The position numbers were made by a program, and so were the translations under genes. From contig CALVHJ010000023.1 of assembly GCA_944327425.1 (NCBI GenBank), forward strand, positions 1-15,069: 15,069 nucleotides of DNA, read 5' to 3'. The notes under the pieces were generated by a model that saw only the letters and a program-made list of their open reading frames with translations, searched no databases and was not told the DNA's origin. Of the stretch, positions 1 to 6,322 are shown one piece after another; positions within the stretch are counted from its first letter, which is position 1, and the number at the start of each line of letters is the position of its first letter. Origin of the DNA: an uncultured Bacilli bacterium (lineage in GTDB: Bacteria; Bacillota_I; Bacilli_A; RF39; UBA660).

Positions 1-1
1 T

Positions 2-172
2 CTGATGTATTATCTTTTGAAGAAAAGAAAAGAAGAAGTTAATATGGTTATTTTTTTTTTTGCTTTAGCTTCTATTTTTTTACTTTTCTTAAATGTTTTT
101 ACTGCTATTAGCTTGCCTTTGATTATAGTATTTATTTTAGGAATGTTTCTTGGATATTTATTTGATAATTAA
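2..172 (+). CDS. C-terminal part of a small membrane protein, cut by the window edge
   Basis: The reading frame is open from the left edge to a TAA at 170-172 and encodes about 56 residues. A basic stretch (KKRKEE) is followed by two hydrophobic segments separated by a short turn with a proline, ending in GYLFDN. This looks like the last two membrane helices of an integral membrane protein. ATGs at 5 and 44 are in frame, but neither has a convincing ribosome binding site, so the gene most likely begins outside the window. A separate two-helix protein of about 42 residues starting at 44 (AAGAAG lies just upstream) cannot be excluded. Family and function are not recognisable. Confidence 0.5.
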   Translation: MMYYLLKKRKEEVNMVIFFFALASIFLLFLNVFTAISLPLIIVFILGMFLGYLFDN

Positions 173-184
173 GTTTTTATTTTC

Positions 185-213
185 TTGACAATTATTTATA
201 CTTTGTATATACT
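185..213 (+). promoter_or_regulatory. mazEF promoter with overlapping palindrome
   Basis: A consensus -35 TTGACA (185-190), a 17-base spacer and TATACT (208-213) form a textbook sigma-A promoter just upstream of the antitoxin start. A perfect palindrome, TATAC-TTT-GTATA (197-209), covers the spacer and the first bases of the -10. MazE-type antitoxins repress their own promoter by binding palindromes of this kind, so it is a good candidate autoregulatory operator. The operator role is inferred. Confidence 0.7.
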
Positions 214-235
214 CTTGTTAAGGGTGATGTATTTT

Positions 236-475
236 ATGGAAGCAAAAATTCAAAAATGGGGTAATTCTTTAGGAATCCGTATTTCGCATAATATCGTTAA
301 AGAACTTCATTTAGAGGCAAATGATATTGTTGATATTAAACAAAAAGGAAATCAAATTATTGTTACTAAATTGAGTCCGAAAGTTTCTTTGCAAGAGAGA
401 ATTGATGCTTATCATGGTGAAAATTTAGGTAAAGATTTTGTTTGGGATGAAAGTTGTGGTAAAGAGTTATGGTAA
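236..475 (+). CDS. mazE: MazE-family antitoxin (AbrB/SpoVT-like DNA-binding fold)
   Basis: A 79-residue protein opening with MEAKIQKWGNSLGIRIS, the hallmark N-terminus of MazE/ChpS/PemI antitoxins with the swapped-hairpin DNA-binding fold. The middle (DIVDIKQKGNQIIV) completes that domain, and the acidic, Trp-containing tail (DFVWDESCGKELW) is the part expected to wrap around and neutralise MazF. The ATG at 236 is chosen because AAGGGTGATG lies at 220-229 at good spacing. The frame also opens from a TTG at 185, but that codon is the -35 box. The 3' end overlaps mazF by 7 bases, giving translational coupling typical of toxin-antitoxin pairs. The family assignment is confident. DNA binding and toxin neutralisation are inferred from the family. 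Confidence 0.9.
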   Translation: MEAKIQKWGNSLGIRISHNIVKELHLEANDIVDIKQKGNQIIVTKLSPKVSLQERIDAYHGENLGKDFVWDESCGKELW

Positions 476-816
476 AAAAAGGTGAATACATTCCGATGAA
501 GCGAGATATTGTTTTAGTTGATTTAAATCCTACTTGTGGACATGAACAAAAAGGTTTTAGACCGGCAGTTATTATTAGTAATAATCCCTTTAATCAATTT
601 ACAAAGATGGCTATTGTTTGTCCCATTACATCCAATACTAAAGATTTTCCAACGCATTATCGTCTTCAGGATACAAAGAAAATTAATGGTTCTGTTTTAT
701 GTGAACATATTCGTAGTATTGATTATGAGATTAGAAATTTAAAATATGTAGAGAAGATGAGTGAAAGAGATTTTATGAATGTAGTTGATTTAATGAATTC
801 TTGTATGGAAGATTAA
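469..816 (+). CDS. mazF: MazF/ChpB/PemK-family endoribonuclease toxin
   Basis: A 115-residue protein, normal for MazF/PemK toxins, which cut mRNA at short specific sequences in the cytoplasm. The SH3-like core motifs are all present: DIVLVDLNPTCGHEQKG (13-29), RPAVIIS (31-37) with the conserved Arg, CPITS (51-55) with the conserved Thr, and VLCEHIRSID (77-86). The start at 469 lies inside mazE, and its product begins MVKKGEY as in E. coli ChpB, which favours it over the in-frame ATG at 496. The latter has AAGGTGA at 479-485 and could also serve. No stop, frameshift or active-site loss is seen, so the toxin looks intact. Its cleavage site cannot be read from sequence. Confidence 0.9.
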   Translation: MVKKGEYIPMKRDIVLVDLNPTCGHEQKGFRPAVIISNNPFNQFTKMAIVCPITSNTKDFPTHYRLQDTKKINGSVLCEHIRSIDYEIRNLKYVEKMSERDFMNVVDLMNSCMED

Positions 817-844
817 CATATTTTGGAAATTAGCTATTTTGTGC

Positions 845-873
845 TTGAAATTTAGGCTAATATGTGGTAGATT
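845..873 (+). promoter_or_regulatory. secE-nusG promoter
   Basis: TTGAAA (845-850), a 17-base spacer and TAGATT (868-873) preceded by TGG, an extended -10. It lies within the gap between mazF and secE, with a predicted transcription start near 880. A larger broken inverted repeat (ACATATT at 816-822, AATATGT at 859-865) flanks the -35; whether it matters is unclear. Confidence 0.55.
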
Positions 874-880
874 ATAGGTG

Positions 881-901
881 AACACGAAATAGTGTTTTTT
901 T
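881..901 (+). terminator. Small hairpin plus T-run at the predicted start of the secE transcript
   Basis: AACAC (881-885) pairs with GTGTT (892-896) around a six-base loop and runs straight into a T-tract to 901. It could be a weak terminator for mazEF. Because the secE promoter sits just upstream, it would also form at the 5' end of the secE-nusG mRNA. The stem is only five pairs, so strong termination is unlikely. Confidence 0.35.
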
Positions 902-928
902 AATACTTTAAATTAGAGGGGATAAAAA

Positions 929-1180
929 ATGGCAAAAAGTAAAGAAAAAGATGTAAAAAAAGAAACAAAAAAAGTGAATCATAAGAAGACAGGCAAAGAA
1001 AAAGCAAAAAAAGAGAACTTCTTTTCAGGAGTTAAGGCAGAACTTGCCAAAGTAAAATGGCCTACTAAACAAGAAGTGCTTAAATATACAATTGCTACTT
1101 TAGTATTTATCATTGTTTTAGTTGTATTCTTTGTACTATTAAGTTTAGTTATGTCAGCAGTAAAAGGGGGTTTTAACTAA
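929..1180 (+). CDS. secE: Preprotein translocase subunit SecE
   Basis: SecE is an essential clamp subunit of the SecYEG protein-conducting channel in the cytoplasmic membrane. The 83-residue protein has a very Lys-rich N-terminus (1-30), the diagnostic amphipathic segment with ELAKVKWPT (38-46), and a single membrane helix (about 52-76). This is the normal short single-helix form of Gram-positive SecE. The ATG follows AGAGGGG at good spacing. The stop codon overlaps the nusG start (TAATG), and the secE-nusG order is conserved across bacteria, which confirms the call. In many Bacillota rpmG precedes secE; here a toxin-antitoxin pair lies upstream instead. Confidence 0.97.
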   Translation: MAKSKEKDVKKETKKVNHKKTGKEKAKKENFFSGVKAELAKVKWPTKQEVLKYTIATLVFIIVLVVFFVLLSLVMSAVKGGFN

Positions 1181-1713
1181 TGGAAAAAGAATGGTATGTT
1201 GTTAATACCTATTCAGGTCATGAATCGAAAGTTAAAGAAAAATTAGAAGCTAGAACAGAATCTATGGGAATGCAAGATTATATTTTTAGAGTAATTGTTC
1301 CTGAGACTACCGAAGTTGAAGTTAAAGATGGTCAAAAAAAAGAAAAGAAAAAGAAAATGTTTCCGGGTTATGTTTTAGTAGAAATGGTTATGAGTGATGA
1401 GGCATGGTACATTGTTCGTAATACTCCAGGAGTTACCGGATTTATTGGCTCTAGTGGTAAGGGTGCTAAACCAACTCCACTACTACCTAGTGAAATTGAT
1501 AAAATACTTGCTGGTATGGGTATGAGTCGAGTTAATATTGAATCCGAGTTAGCTGTTGGTGATAAAGTTAGTATTATTGATGGTCCATTTAAAGGTATGA
1601 TGGGTAAAGTTGATACGATAGATTTAGAAAATAATCGTTTAAATGTTTTAATTGATTTGTTTGGACAAGAAACACCGGTTGAAGTTGAAGTTTATCAAGT
1701 AAGTAAAGCTTAA
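1180..1713 (+). CDS. nusG: Transcription termination/antitermination factor NusG
   Basis: NusG binds RNA polymerase and modulates elongation, pausing and coupling to ribosomes. The 177-residue protein has the N-terminal NGN domain (EWYVVNTYSGHESKVKEKL at 4-22, FPGYVLVEM at 61-69, NTPGVTGFIG at 81-90) and a C-terminal KOW domain (GDKVSIIDGPFKGMMGKV at 127-144). Length and motifs are standard. It is translationally coupled to secE by a one-base overlap. The usual next gene, rplK, is absent: a terminator starts at the stop codon, and a convergent gene follows. Confidence 0.98.
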   Translation: MEKEWYVVNTYSGHESKVKEKLEARTESMGMQDYIFRVIVPETTEVEVKDGQKKEKKKKMFPGYVLVEMVMSDEAWYIVRNTPGVTGFIGSSGKGAKPTPLLPSEIDKILAGMGMSRVNIESELAVGDKVSIIDGPFKGMMGKVDTIDLENNRLNVLIDLFGQETPVEVEVYQVSKA

Positions 1714-1739
1714 AAGGTAAGAAGTAATTCTTGCTTTTT
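1712..1739. terminator. Bidirectional terminator between nusG and the XRE gene
   Basis: A 12-pair stem with two G-T wobbles (1712-1723 with 1728-1739) closes a GTAA loop. It has a T-tract on the plus strand (1735-1739) and an A-tract at 1712-1715 that becomes a T-tract on the minus strand. The hairpin overlaps the nusG stop codon (1711-1713) and contains the stop codon of the convergent XRE gene (1738-1740), so both converging transcripts can end here. Confidence 0.75.
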
Positions 1740-1995
1740 AATTTTGGAAAAATAAAGTAATATCTATGTCCAGAGCTTGAGATATTCGGGATAAGTAAGC
1801 GATAGTAATGTGTTTGTTTCTTTTTTTGTTTTCAATATCACAAATATATTCTCGGGATATATCGGATAAATCAGCTAGATTTTGCTGTGTTAATCCTTTA
1901 AGTTTACGATACTTTTTGATATTTTTTCTAATAATTTTGTAGTAATATTCATCATCTAATAAGTTTTTGGGTTCTAAGATTAAATTATGATTAAT
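1738..1995 (-). CDS. Small XRE-family helix-turn-helix regulator with an apparent ATT start
   Basis: The minus-strand frame encodes about 85 residues. Residues 22-77 are a clear XRE/Cro-type helix-turn-helix: YRKLKGLTQQNLADLSDIS, then REYICDIENKKRNKHI, then YLSRISQALDI. No in-frame ATG, GTG or TTG exists between the upstream stop and the domain. The best start is ATT at 1995-1993, because GGTGGTGAT (2007-1999) matches the ideal Shine-Dalgarno sequence at 8 of 9 bases with 7-base spacing. The gene could instead have lost its ATG and be silent, but the frame is intact through the domain. It is divergent from the asnB operon and convergent with nusG. A local repressor or autoregulator role is inferred from position and a palindrome in the shared promoter region. 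Confidence 0.75.
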   Translation of the reverse strand: MNHNLILEPKNLLDDEYYYKIIRKNIKKYRKLKGLTQQNLADLSDISREYICDIENKKRNKHITIAYLSRISQALDIDITLFFQN

Positions 1996-2045
1996 ATTAT
2001 CACCACCCCTATATATTTTGGTATGTTTTTAAACAAAATTATATA

Positions 2046-2056
2046 GGCTAGTAGCC
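2046..2056. promoter_or_regulatory. Candidate operator between the XRE gene and the asnB operon
   Basis: GGCTA-G-TAGCC is a perfect 11-base palindrome, with ATAT on both sides. It lies just upstream of the extended -10 of the asnB operon (2064-2072) and next to a minus-strand TATAAT (2043-2038) that could serve the XRE gene. A dimeric XRE protein bound here could block both promoters. Binding is inferred. Confidence 0.4.
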
Positions 2057-2063
2057 ATATTTA

Positions 2064-2072
2064 TGGTATAAT
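2064..2072 (+). promoter_or_regulatory. Extended -10 promoter of the asnB operon
   Basis: TGG-TATAAT is a perfect -10 with the extended TGn element, 26 bases before the first ATG of the operon's first gene. No good -35 is visible at the expected distance, as is usual for extended -10 promoters. No other convincing promoter was found inside the operon, so this is the likely single start for the six genes. Confidence 0.6.
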
Positions 2073-2098
2073 AAGGTATAAATGGAGGAATGATGCTC

Positions 2099-3961
2099 AT
2101 GTGTGGAATTGTTGGTTTTGTTAGTCATGATAAAAATAAGAAGAAGATAATAAAAGATATGGCTCAACTAATTAATCATCGTGGTCCTGATGGTGAGGGG
2201 TATTATACAGAAGGTGATGTTGCTTTAGGTCATAAGCGATTATCTATTGTTGATTTAAGTAATGGGATGCAACCTATGTATAATGAAAATAAAGATATAG
2301 TAGTTGTTTATAATGGGGAAATATATAATTATCCGGAATTAAAAGAACAGTTAGAAGGAAAATATGAATTTAAGACTAATTGTGATACGGAAATACTAGT
2401 ACATGGTTATGAAGAATGGGGATTAGATTTACCTAATAAGCTTAGAGGAATGTTTGCTTTTGCAATATATGATAAGAAAAATGATAAACTTTTTTGTGCT
2501 AGAGATTATTATGGGATAAAACCATTTTATTATTATCAAAAAAATGATGTTTTTATGTTTGCTTCAGAAATTAAAGCTTTTTTAGCTCATCCAGGGTTTC
2601 AAAAAGAGTTAAATAAAGAATTGTTAGGTCCTTTTTTAATGTTTAGCTATACTCCGACAACAGAAACTTTTTTTAAGAATGTTTATCGTTTAGATGCCGG
2701 CTGTTATTTGGTTTATCAAAATGAGGAATTAACTGTAAAAAAATATTATGAACTAAAGTTTCAAGAAAAAGAAGAAGAATTTGATGTTAGTGTTAAAAGA
2801 ATTGAAGATGTTATGATAGATTCAGTTCAAAAACATTTACTTAGTGATGTAGAAGTTGGTTCTTTTTTATCTAGTGGTGTTGATTCATCATATATAGTAA
2901 GTCTTGCTAGACCTAATAAAACTTATACAGTAGGGTATGATTATAAGAAGTATAGTGAAATTGATTATGCTAAAGATTTGGCTCAAAAATTAGATATTAC
3001 TAATGTTACGAAATTGATTAATAAAGATGAATATTTAAAAGTAGTTCCTAAAATTATGTATCATATGGATGAGCCGATAAGTGATCCAGCAGCGATTGCT
3101 CTATATTTTTTAGCACAGATAGCTAGTCGAGATGTAAAGGTTGTGTTATCGGGTGAGGGAGCTGATGAATTTTTTGCAGGATATGGTCCTTATCGGGAAA
3201 TAGTTGATATGGGATTTTATAATAAGATACCGTTTTTTATAAGACATATGATTGCGGTTGTCTTAAAAAAATTACCAGAGTTTAGAGGGCGTAACTTCTT
3301 GGTTAGAAGAGGAGAAAAAATAGAATATAGTTATACAGGTACTAATAGATTATTTAGTGATAAAGAAACTAATAAATTACTTTCTTTTAAAAATACCAGA
3401 AAAGTTAAAGATATATTAATGGAGAATATGCGTAACTATCAAAATGAATCACCTTTAGTTAAAATGCAACTTATTGATATTCAGTATTGGCTAGTAAAAG
3501 ATATACTTCATAAGGCAGATCGGATGACGATGGCTCATTCGGTAGAACTAAGAGTTCCTTTTGTTGATAAAGAAGTGTTTAACGTTGCTAGTAGTCTAAG
3601 TGAAGATAAAAAAATAAATAAAAGCAGTACGAAAATAGCTTTAAGAGAAGCGGCTAGAAGTGTGACACCTGGTAGTGCTTATAAAAAGCCAAAATTAGGG
3701 TTTCCGGTTCCTCTAAGAGAATGGTTAACAGAAGATGATTATTATGAAGAAGTTAAAAAGACAATAAAGCAGGATTTTGTTAAAGATTTTTTTGATCAAG
3801 ATTATGCTTTGAAATTGTTAGAGACGGCTTGTACAAAAAAGGATTTTACTTATAAAAAAGTTTGGGCTATTTATACTTTTATTAAATGGTATGAAGTGTT
3901 TTTCTTGAATAAGAAAAAGAAAGAGGATAAAAATGTATCGGAAGAGTTATGCGTTAGTTAA
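2099..3961 (+). CDS. asnB: AsnB-family glutamine-dependent amidotransferase (first of two)
   Basis: A 620-residue cytosolic enzyme that moves glutamine ammonia onto an ATP-activated carboxylate. The start at 2099 is fixed by the need for Cys2 (MCGIVGF) as the catalytic nucleophile; ATGs at 2090 and 2093 lie too close to GGAGG (2084-2088). Glutaminase motifs NHRGPDGEG, RLSIVDL, YNGEIYN and CDTEILVHG are present, then the synthetase PP-loop SFLSSGVDSS (near residue 260; canonical SGGVDS), LSGEGADEFFAGY and KADRMTMAHSVELRVPF. The family contains free-asparagine synthetases and enzymes that amidate peptidoglycan: AsnH (D-Asp), LtsA and B. subtilis AsnB (diaminopimelate). Its place with a racemase and a D-Asp-ligase-like enzyme favours a cell-wall substrate, but asparagine synthesis is not excluded. 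It overlaps the next gene by 29 bases. Confidence 0.92.
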   Translation: MCGIVGFVSHDKNKKKIIKDMAQLINHRGPDGEGYYTEGDVALGHKRLSIVDLSNGMQPMYNENKDIVVVYNGEIYNYPELKEQLEGKYEFKTNCDTEILVHGYEEWGLDLPNKLRGMFAFAIYDKKNDKLFCARDYYGIKPFYYYQKNDVFMFASEIKAFLAHPGFQKELNKELLGPFLMFSYTPTTETFFKNVYRLDAGCYLVYQNEELTVKKYYELKFQEKEEEFDVSVKRIEDVMIDSVQKHLLSDVEVGSFLSSGVDSSYIVSLARPNKTYTVGYDYKKYSEIDYAKDLAQKLDITNVTKLINKDEYLKVVPKIMYHMDEPISDPAAIALYFLAQIASRDVKVVLSGEGADEFFAGYGPYREIVDMGFYNKIPFFIRHMIAVVLKKLPEFRGRNFLVRRGEKIEYSYTGTNRLFSDKETNKLLSFKNTRKVKDILMENMRNYQNESPLVKMQLIDIQYWLVKDILHKADRMTMAHSVELRVPFVDKEVFNVASSLSEDKKINKSSTKIALREAARSVTPGSAYKKPKLGFPVPLREWLTEDDYYEEVKKTIKQDFVKDFFDQDYALKLLETACTKKDFTYKKVWAIYTFIKWYEVFFLNKKKKEDKNVSEELCVS

Positions 3962-5099
3962 TAAAAATATTTTAGAAGAAAATATAAGAGAAATAAAGAA
4001 GAAATATCCTAATTATGAATATTATATGGGAGTGGTTAAAAATAATGCTTATCATCATGGGATAGAAGTAATTGATTCATTAATTAAAGGAGGCATTAAT
4101 TATTTGGCGGTTTCTTCTTTGGAAGAAGCTTTGGATATAAGAGCAATAAATAAAGATATTCCTGTTTTAATATTAGAACCAATACCCATAATATATATAG
4201 ATATTGTCTTAAAAAACAATATAACATTAACTGTAGAAAGTCTTAGTTATACAAAAGAGTTAGTGTCTAAAGAAAACTTAAAAAAACTTAAAGTTCATTT
4301 GAAGTTAGATACAGGGATGAATAGATTAGGTTTTAAAAGAGTAGATGAATTACAAGAAGCTTATATATTACTTAAGGATAAAGTTTTTATTGAAGGTATA
4401 TATACCCATTTTGCTACATCGGGAAGAGGAGATATCTTTTATAAAAAACAATTAGATAAATTAAAAGAGTTTTTGGATAGTATCGATGTTTTAAAAATTC
4501 CCATTAGACACTTTGATCGGAGTATAACTATGGTTAGTCATGAAAAAATAAAAGAGTCTAACGGAGTACGGTTGGGAATAATTATGTATGGCTTTTCCCA
4601 AAGTGTTAAAGTAAATACAGAGGGAATTAAAAATAAATTACGATTATGGAAAAGAAAGATGTATATTAAGAATGGGTTTATGATGGAGTATACAACTATA
4701 AATGATTTGAATTTAAAGCCGGCTTATTCATTATATTCTACCATTTTAGCAGTTCGCCCTGTAAGTAAGGATGAGTTTGTGGGTTATAATGCTAGTTTTA
4801 AAGTATTAGAAGATGGATATATAGCAAGTATTGCTATTGGCTATGCTGATGGTGTTACTAAGGATTTTAAAAAAGTTGTTATAGATGGTAAAAAGCTTGA
4901 TATTGTAAGTGATTCAATGGATATGATTATGGTTTTTAGTAAAAATAAGTTAGAAGTAGGAAGTAAAGTAGAAATAATTGGTGAAAATAGAACAATAAGA
5001 GAAGTAACTAGGGATATAAAGATAAATAGTTATCATTTGTTTAATCAGATAAGTAAGAGAGTACCAATTATATATGAGGAGGATGAAAATGAAAAATAA
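3933..5099 (+). CDS. Alanine-racemase-fold (type III PLP) amino-acid racemase, divergent
   Basis: A 388-residue protein of the Alr family. The N-terminal barrel has the PLP lysine at K36 in VVKNNAYHHG (canonical VVKANAYGHG), LKLDTGMNRLGF (123-134), GIYTHFATS (155-163) and GVRLGIIMYGF (211-221). The C-terminal domain keeps IGYADG with the second catalytic base Y304, and SMDMIMV. About 40 residues (222-262, rich in Lys/Arg) separate the domains, longer than usual, and the usual HxANSAA-type motif is replaced by HFDRSIT. The start is supported by AGAGGAT upstream of ATG 3933. It overlaps both neighbours. It probably makes a D-amino acid; with the D-Asp-ligase-like gene next door, aspartate is the favoured substrate, though alanine or serine is equally possible by fold alone. 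Confidence 0.8.
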   Translation: MYRKSYALVNKNILEENIREIKKKYPNYEYYMGVVKNNAYHHGIEVIDSLIKGGINYLAVSSLEEALDIRAINKDIPVLILEPIPIIYIDIVLKNNITLTVESLSYTKELVSKENLKKLKVHLKLDTGMNRLGFKRVDELQEAYILLKDKVFIEGIYTHFATSGRGDIFYKKQLDKLKEFLDSIDVLKIPIRHFDRSITMVSHEKIKESNGVRLGIIMYGFSQSVKVNTEGIKNKLRLWKRKMYIKNGFMMEYTTINDLNLKPAYSLYSTILAVRPVSKDEFVGYNASFKVLEDGYIASIAIGYADGVTKDFKKVVIDGKKLDIVSDSMDMIMVFSKNKLEVGSKVEIIGENRTIREVTRDIKINSYHLFNQISKRVPIIYEEDENEK

Positions 5100-6321
5100 T
5101 AGTAAGGAAGAATTGGAGTTTTTAATTTTAGGAACAGATCCTAATGCTTATTATATGGCTAGATGTGTTCATGAAGCATTTAAGAAAAAACCTTATGTGG
5201 TGGGAAGAATGCCCCTTCCTTTTACTAATTATTCTAATATTTTAGAAGCATCTTACTCTAAAGAAATGTGGAATGAAGAAGGGTTTATGAATCTTCTTAG
5301 AGATTTTGCTAAGAAACACGCGAATTCTAAAAATATTTTAATTGCTACTAATGAGACTTATGTGGAATTTATTAGTAAAAATGCTCAAGAATTGGAAAAA
5401 AGCTTTTATTTTAATTATCCAACGATGGATATTATTGAAAATTTTACTAATAAAGAAAAGTTTTATAAGACTTATAAAGATAGTAAGTTAACTTTTCCAA
5501 AAACAATATATTTAAAAGAAAGTGATAAACTTAAGTTACCTAAAAATATGATGTTTCCTTTGATTGTTAAACCTGCTAATGTGGTAGAATATAATCATTT
5601 GAGTTTTAAAGGAAAAAATAAGATTTATAAAGTTTTTGATTTAGAAGAATTAAATAGGACAATTAAAACAATTCGTGATGGTAAATATAAAGAAACGCTT
5701 ATTATTCAGGAGTTTATACCCGGCGGTGATGATGCTTTATTTGATGCTGTTTTGTATGCTAATAAAGATGGTCAAGTGGAATTTATGACTTTTGCTCAAA
5801 TTGGTCTTCAAGAGCGAACTAATAATATGGTTGGTAATGCAGCAGTGCTAATTAATGGATTTAAAACAGTTTCGGGAGACGAAAAAAAACAAGTAGAAAT
5901 ATTAAAAGAGTTTATGGAAAGTATTCATTATCAAGGATTTGCTGAGGTTGATATGAAGTATGATTATCGAGATCAAACTTTTAAAGTTTTGGAGATTAAT
6001 GCTAGACAGGGAAGAAGTAGCTATTATGTAGCGGCTTTAGGAAAAAATTTGGTTCAGGTTTTAGTTGATGATGCAGTATATCATAAAAGAAGTGATTTTC
6101 TATTTTTAGATAAAGAAGTATTACTTACTTTTGTTCCTAAAGGAGTGGTAAAAAAGTATATTAGTAATGAGGAATTTAGGAAGAAAGCTTTAAAGATGTG
6201 GAAATTAAGAGTAAGTCCGATGAATTATACGAAAGATACGAGTTTAAAACGCTTTTTGATGATAAGAAAAAGATGGTTAAATTATTACAAAGAATATAAA
6301 AATAGTTACTGGAGGGAATAA
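5089..6321 (+). CDS. ATP-grasp ligase resembling D-aspartate ligase of peptidoglycan synthesis
   Basis: A 410-residue ATP-grasp protein. The N-terminus ILGTDPNAYYMARCVHEAF resembles the start of Enterococcus faecium D-aspartate ligase (Aslfm). Further shared features from memory of that family are FPLIVKPANVVEYN (ATP-binding Lys), IIQEFIPGGDDALFDAVLY, GFAEVDMKYDYRD, and VLEINARQGRSSYY, which carries the metal-binding Glu and Asn. Aslfm joins D-Asp to the lysine side chain of the stem peptide to build the cross-bridge. The start at 5089 is chosen because AGGAGG (5077-5082) lies 6 bases upstream; ATGs at 5074 and 5083 precede or abut that site. It overlaps the racemase gene by 11 bases, consistent with a racemase-ligase pair. 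The exact amino acid added is inferred. Confidence 0.8.
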   Translation: MKNNSKEELEFLILGTDPNAYYMARCVHEAFKKKPYVVGRMPLPFTNYSNILEASYSKEMWNEEGFMNLLRDFAKKHANSKNILIATNETYVEFISKNAQELEKSFYFNYPTMDIIENFTNKEKFYKTYKDSKLTFPKTIYLKESDKLKLPKNMMFPLIVKPANVVEYNHLSFKGKNKIYKVFDLEELNRTIKTIRDGKYKETLIIQEFIPGGDDALFDAVLYANKDGQVEFMTFAQIGLQERTNNMVGNAAVLINGFKTVSGDEKKQVEILKEFMESIHYQGFAEVDMKYDYRDQTFKVLEINARQGRSSYYVAALGKNLVQVLVDDAVYHKRSDFLFLDKEVLLTFVPKGVVKKYISNEEFRKKALKMWKLRVSPMNYTKDTSLKRFLMIRKRWLNYYKEYKNSYWRE

Positions 6322-6322
6322 A

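Noticed and set aside
536..742. Second plus-strand frame inside mazF
   Set aside because: It is the shadow of mazF in another frame and encodes a low-complexity sequence with no motif.
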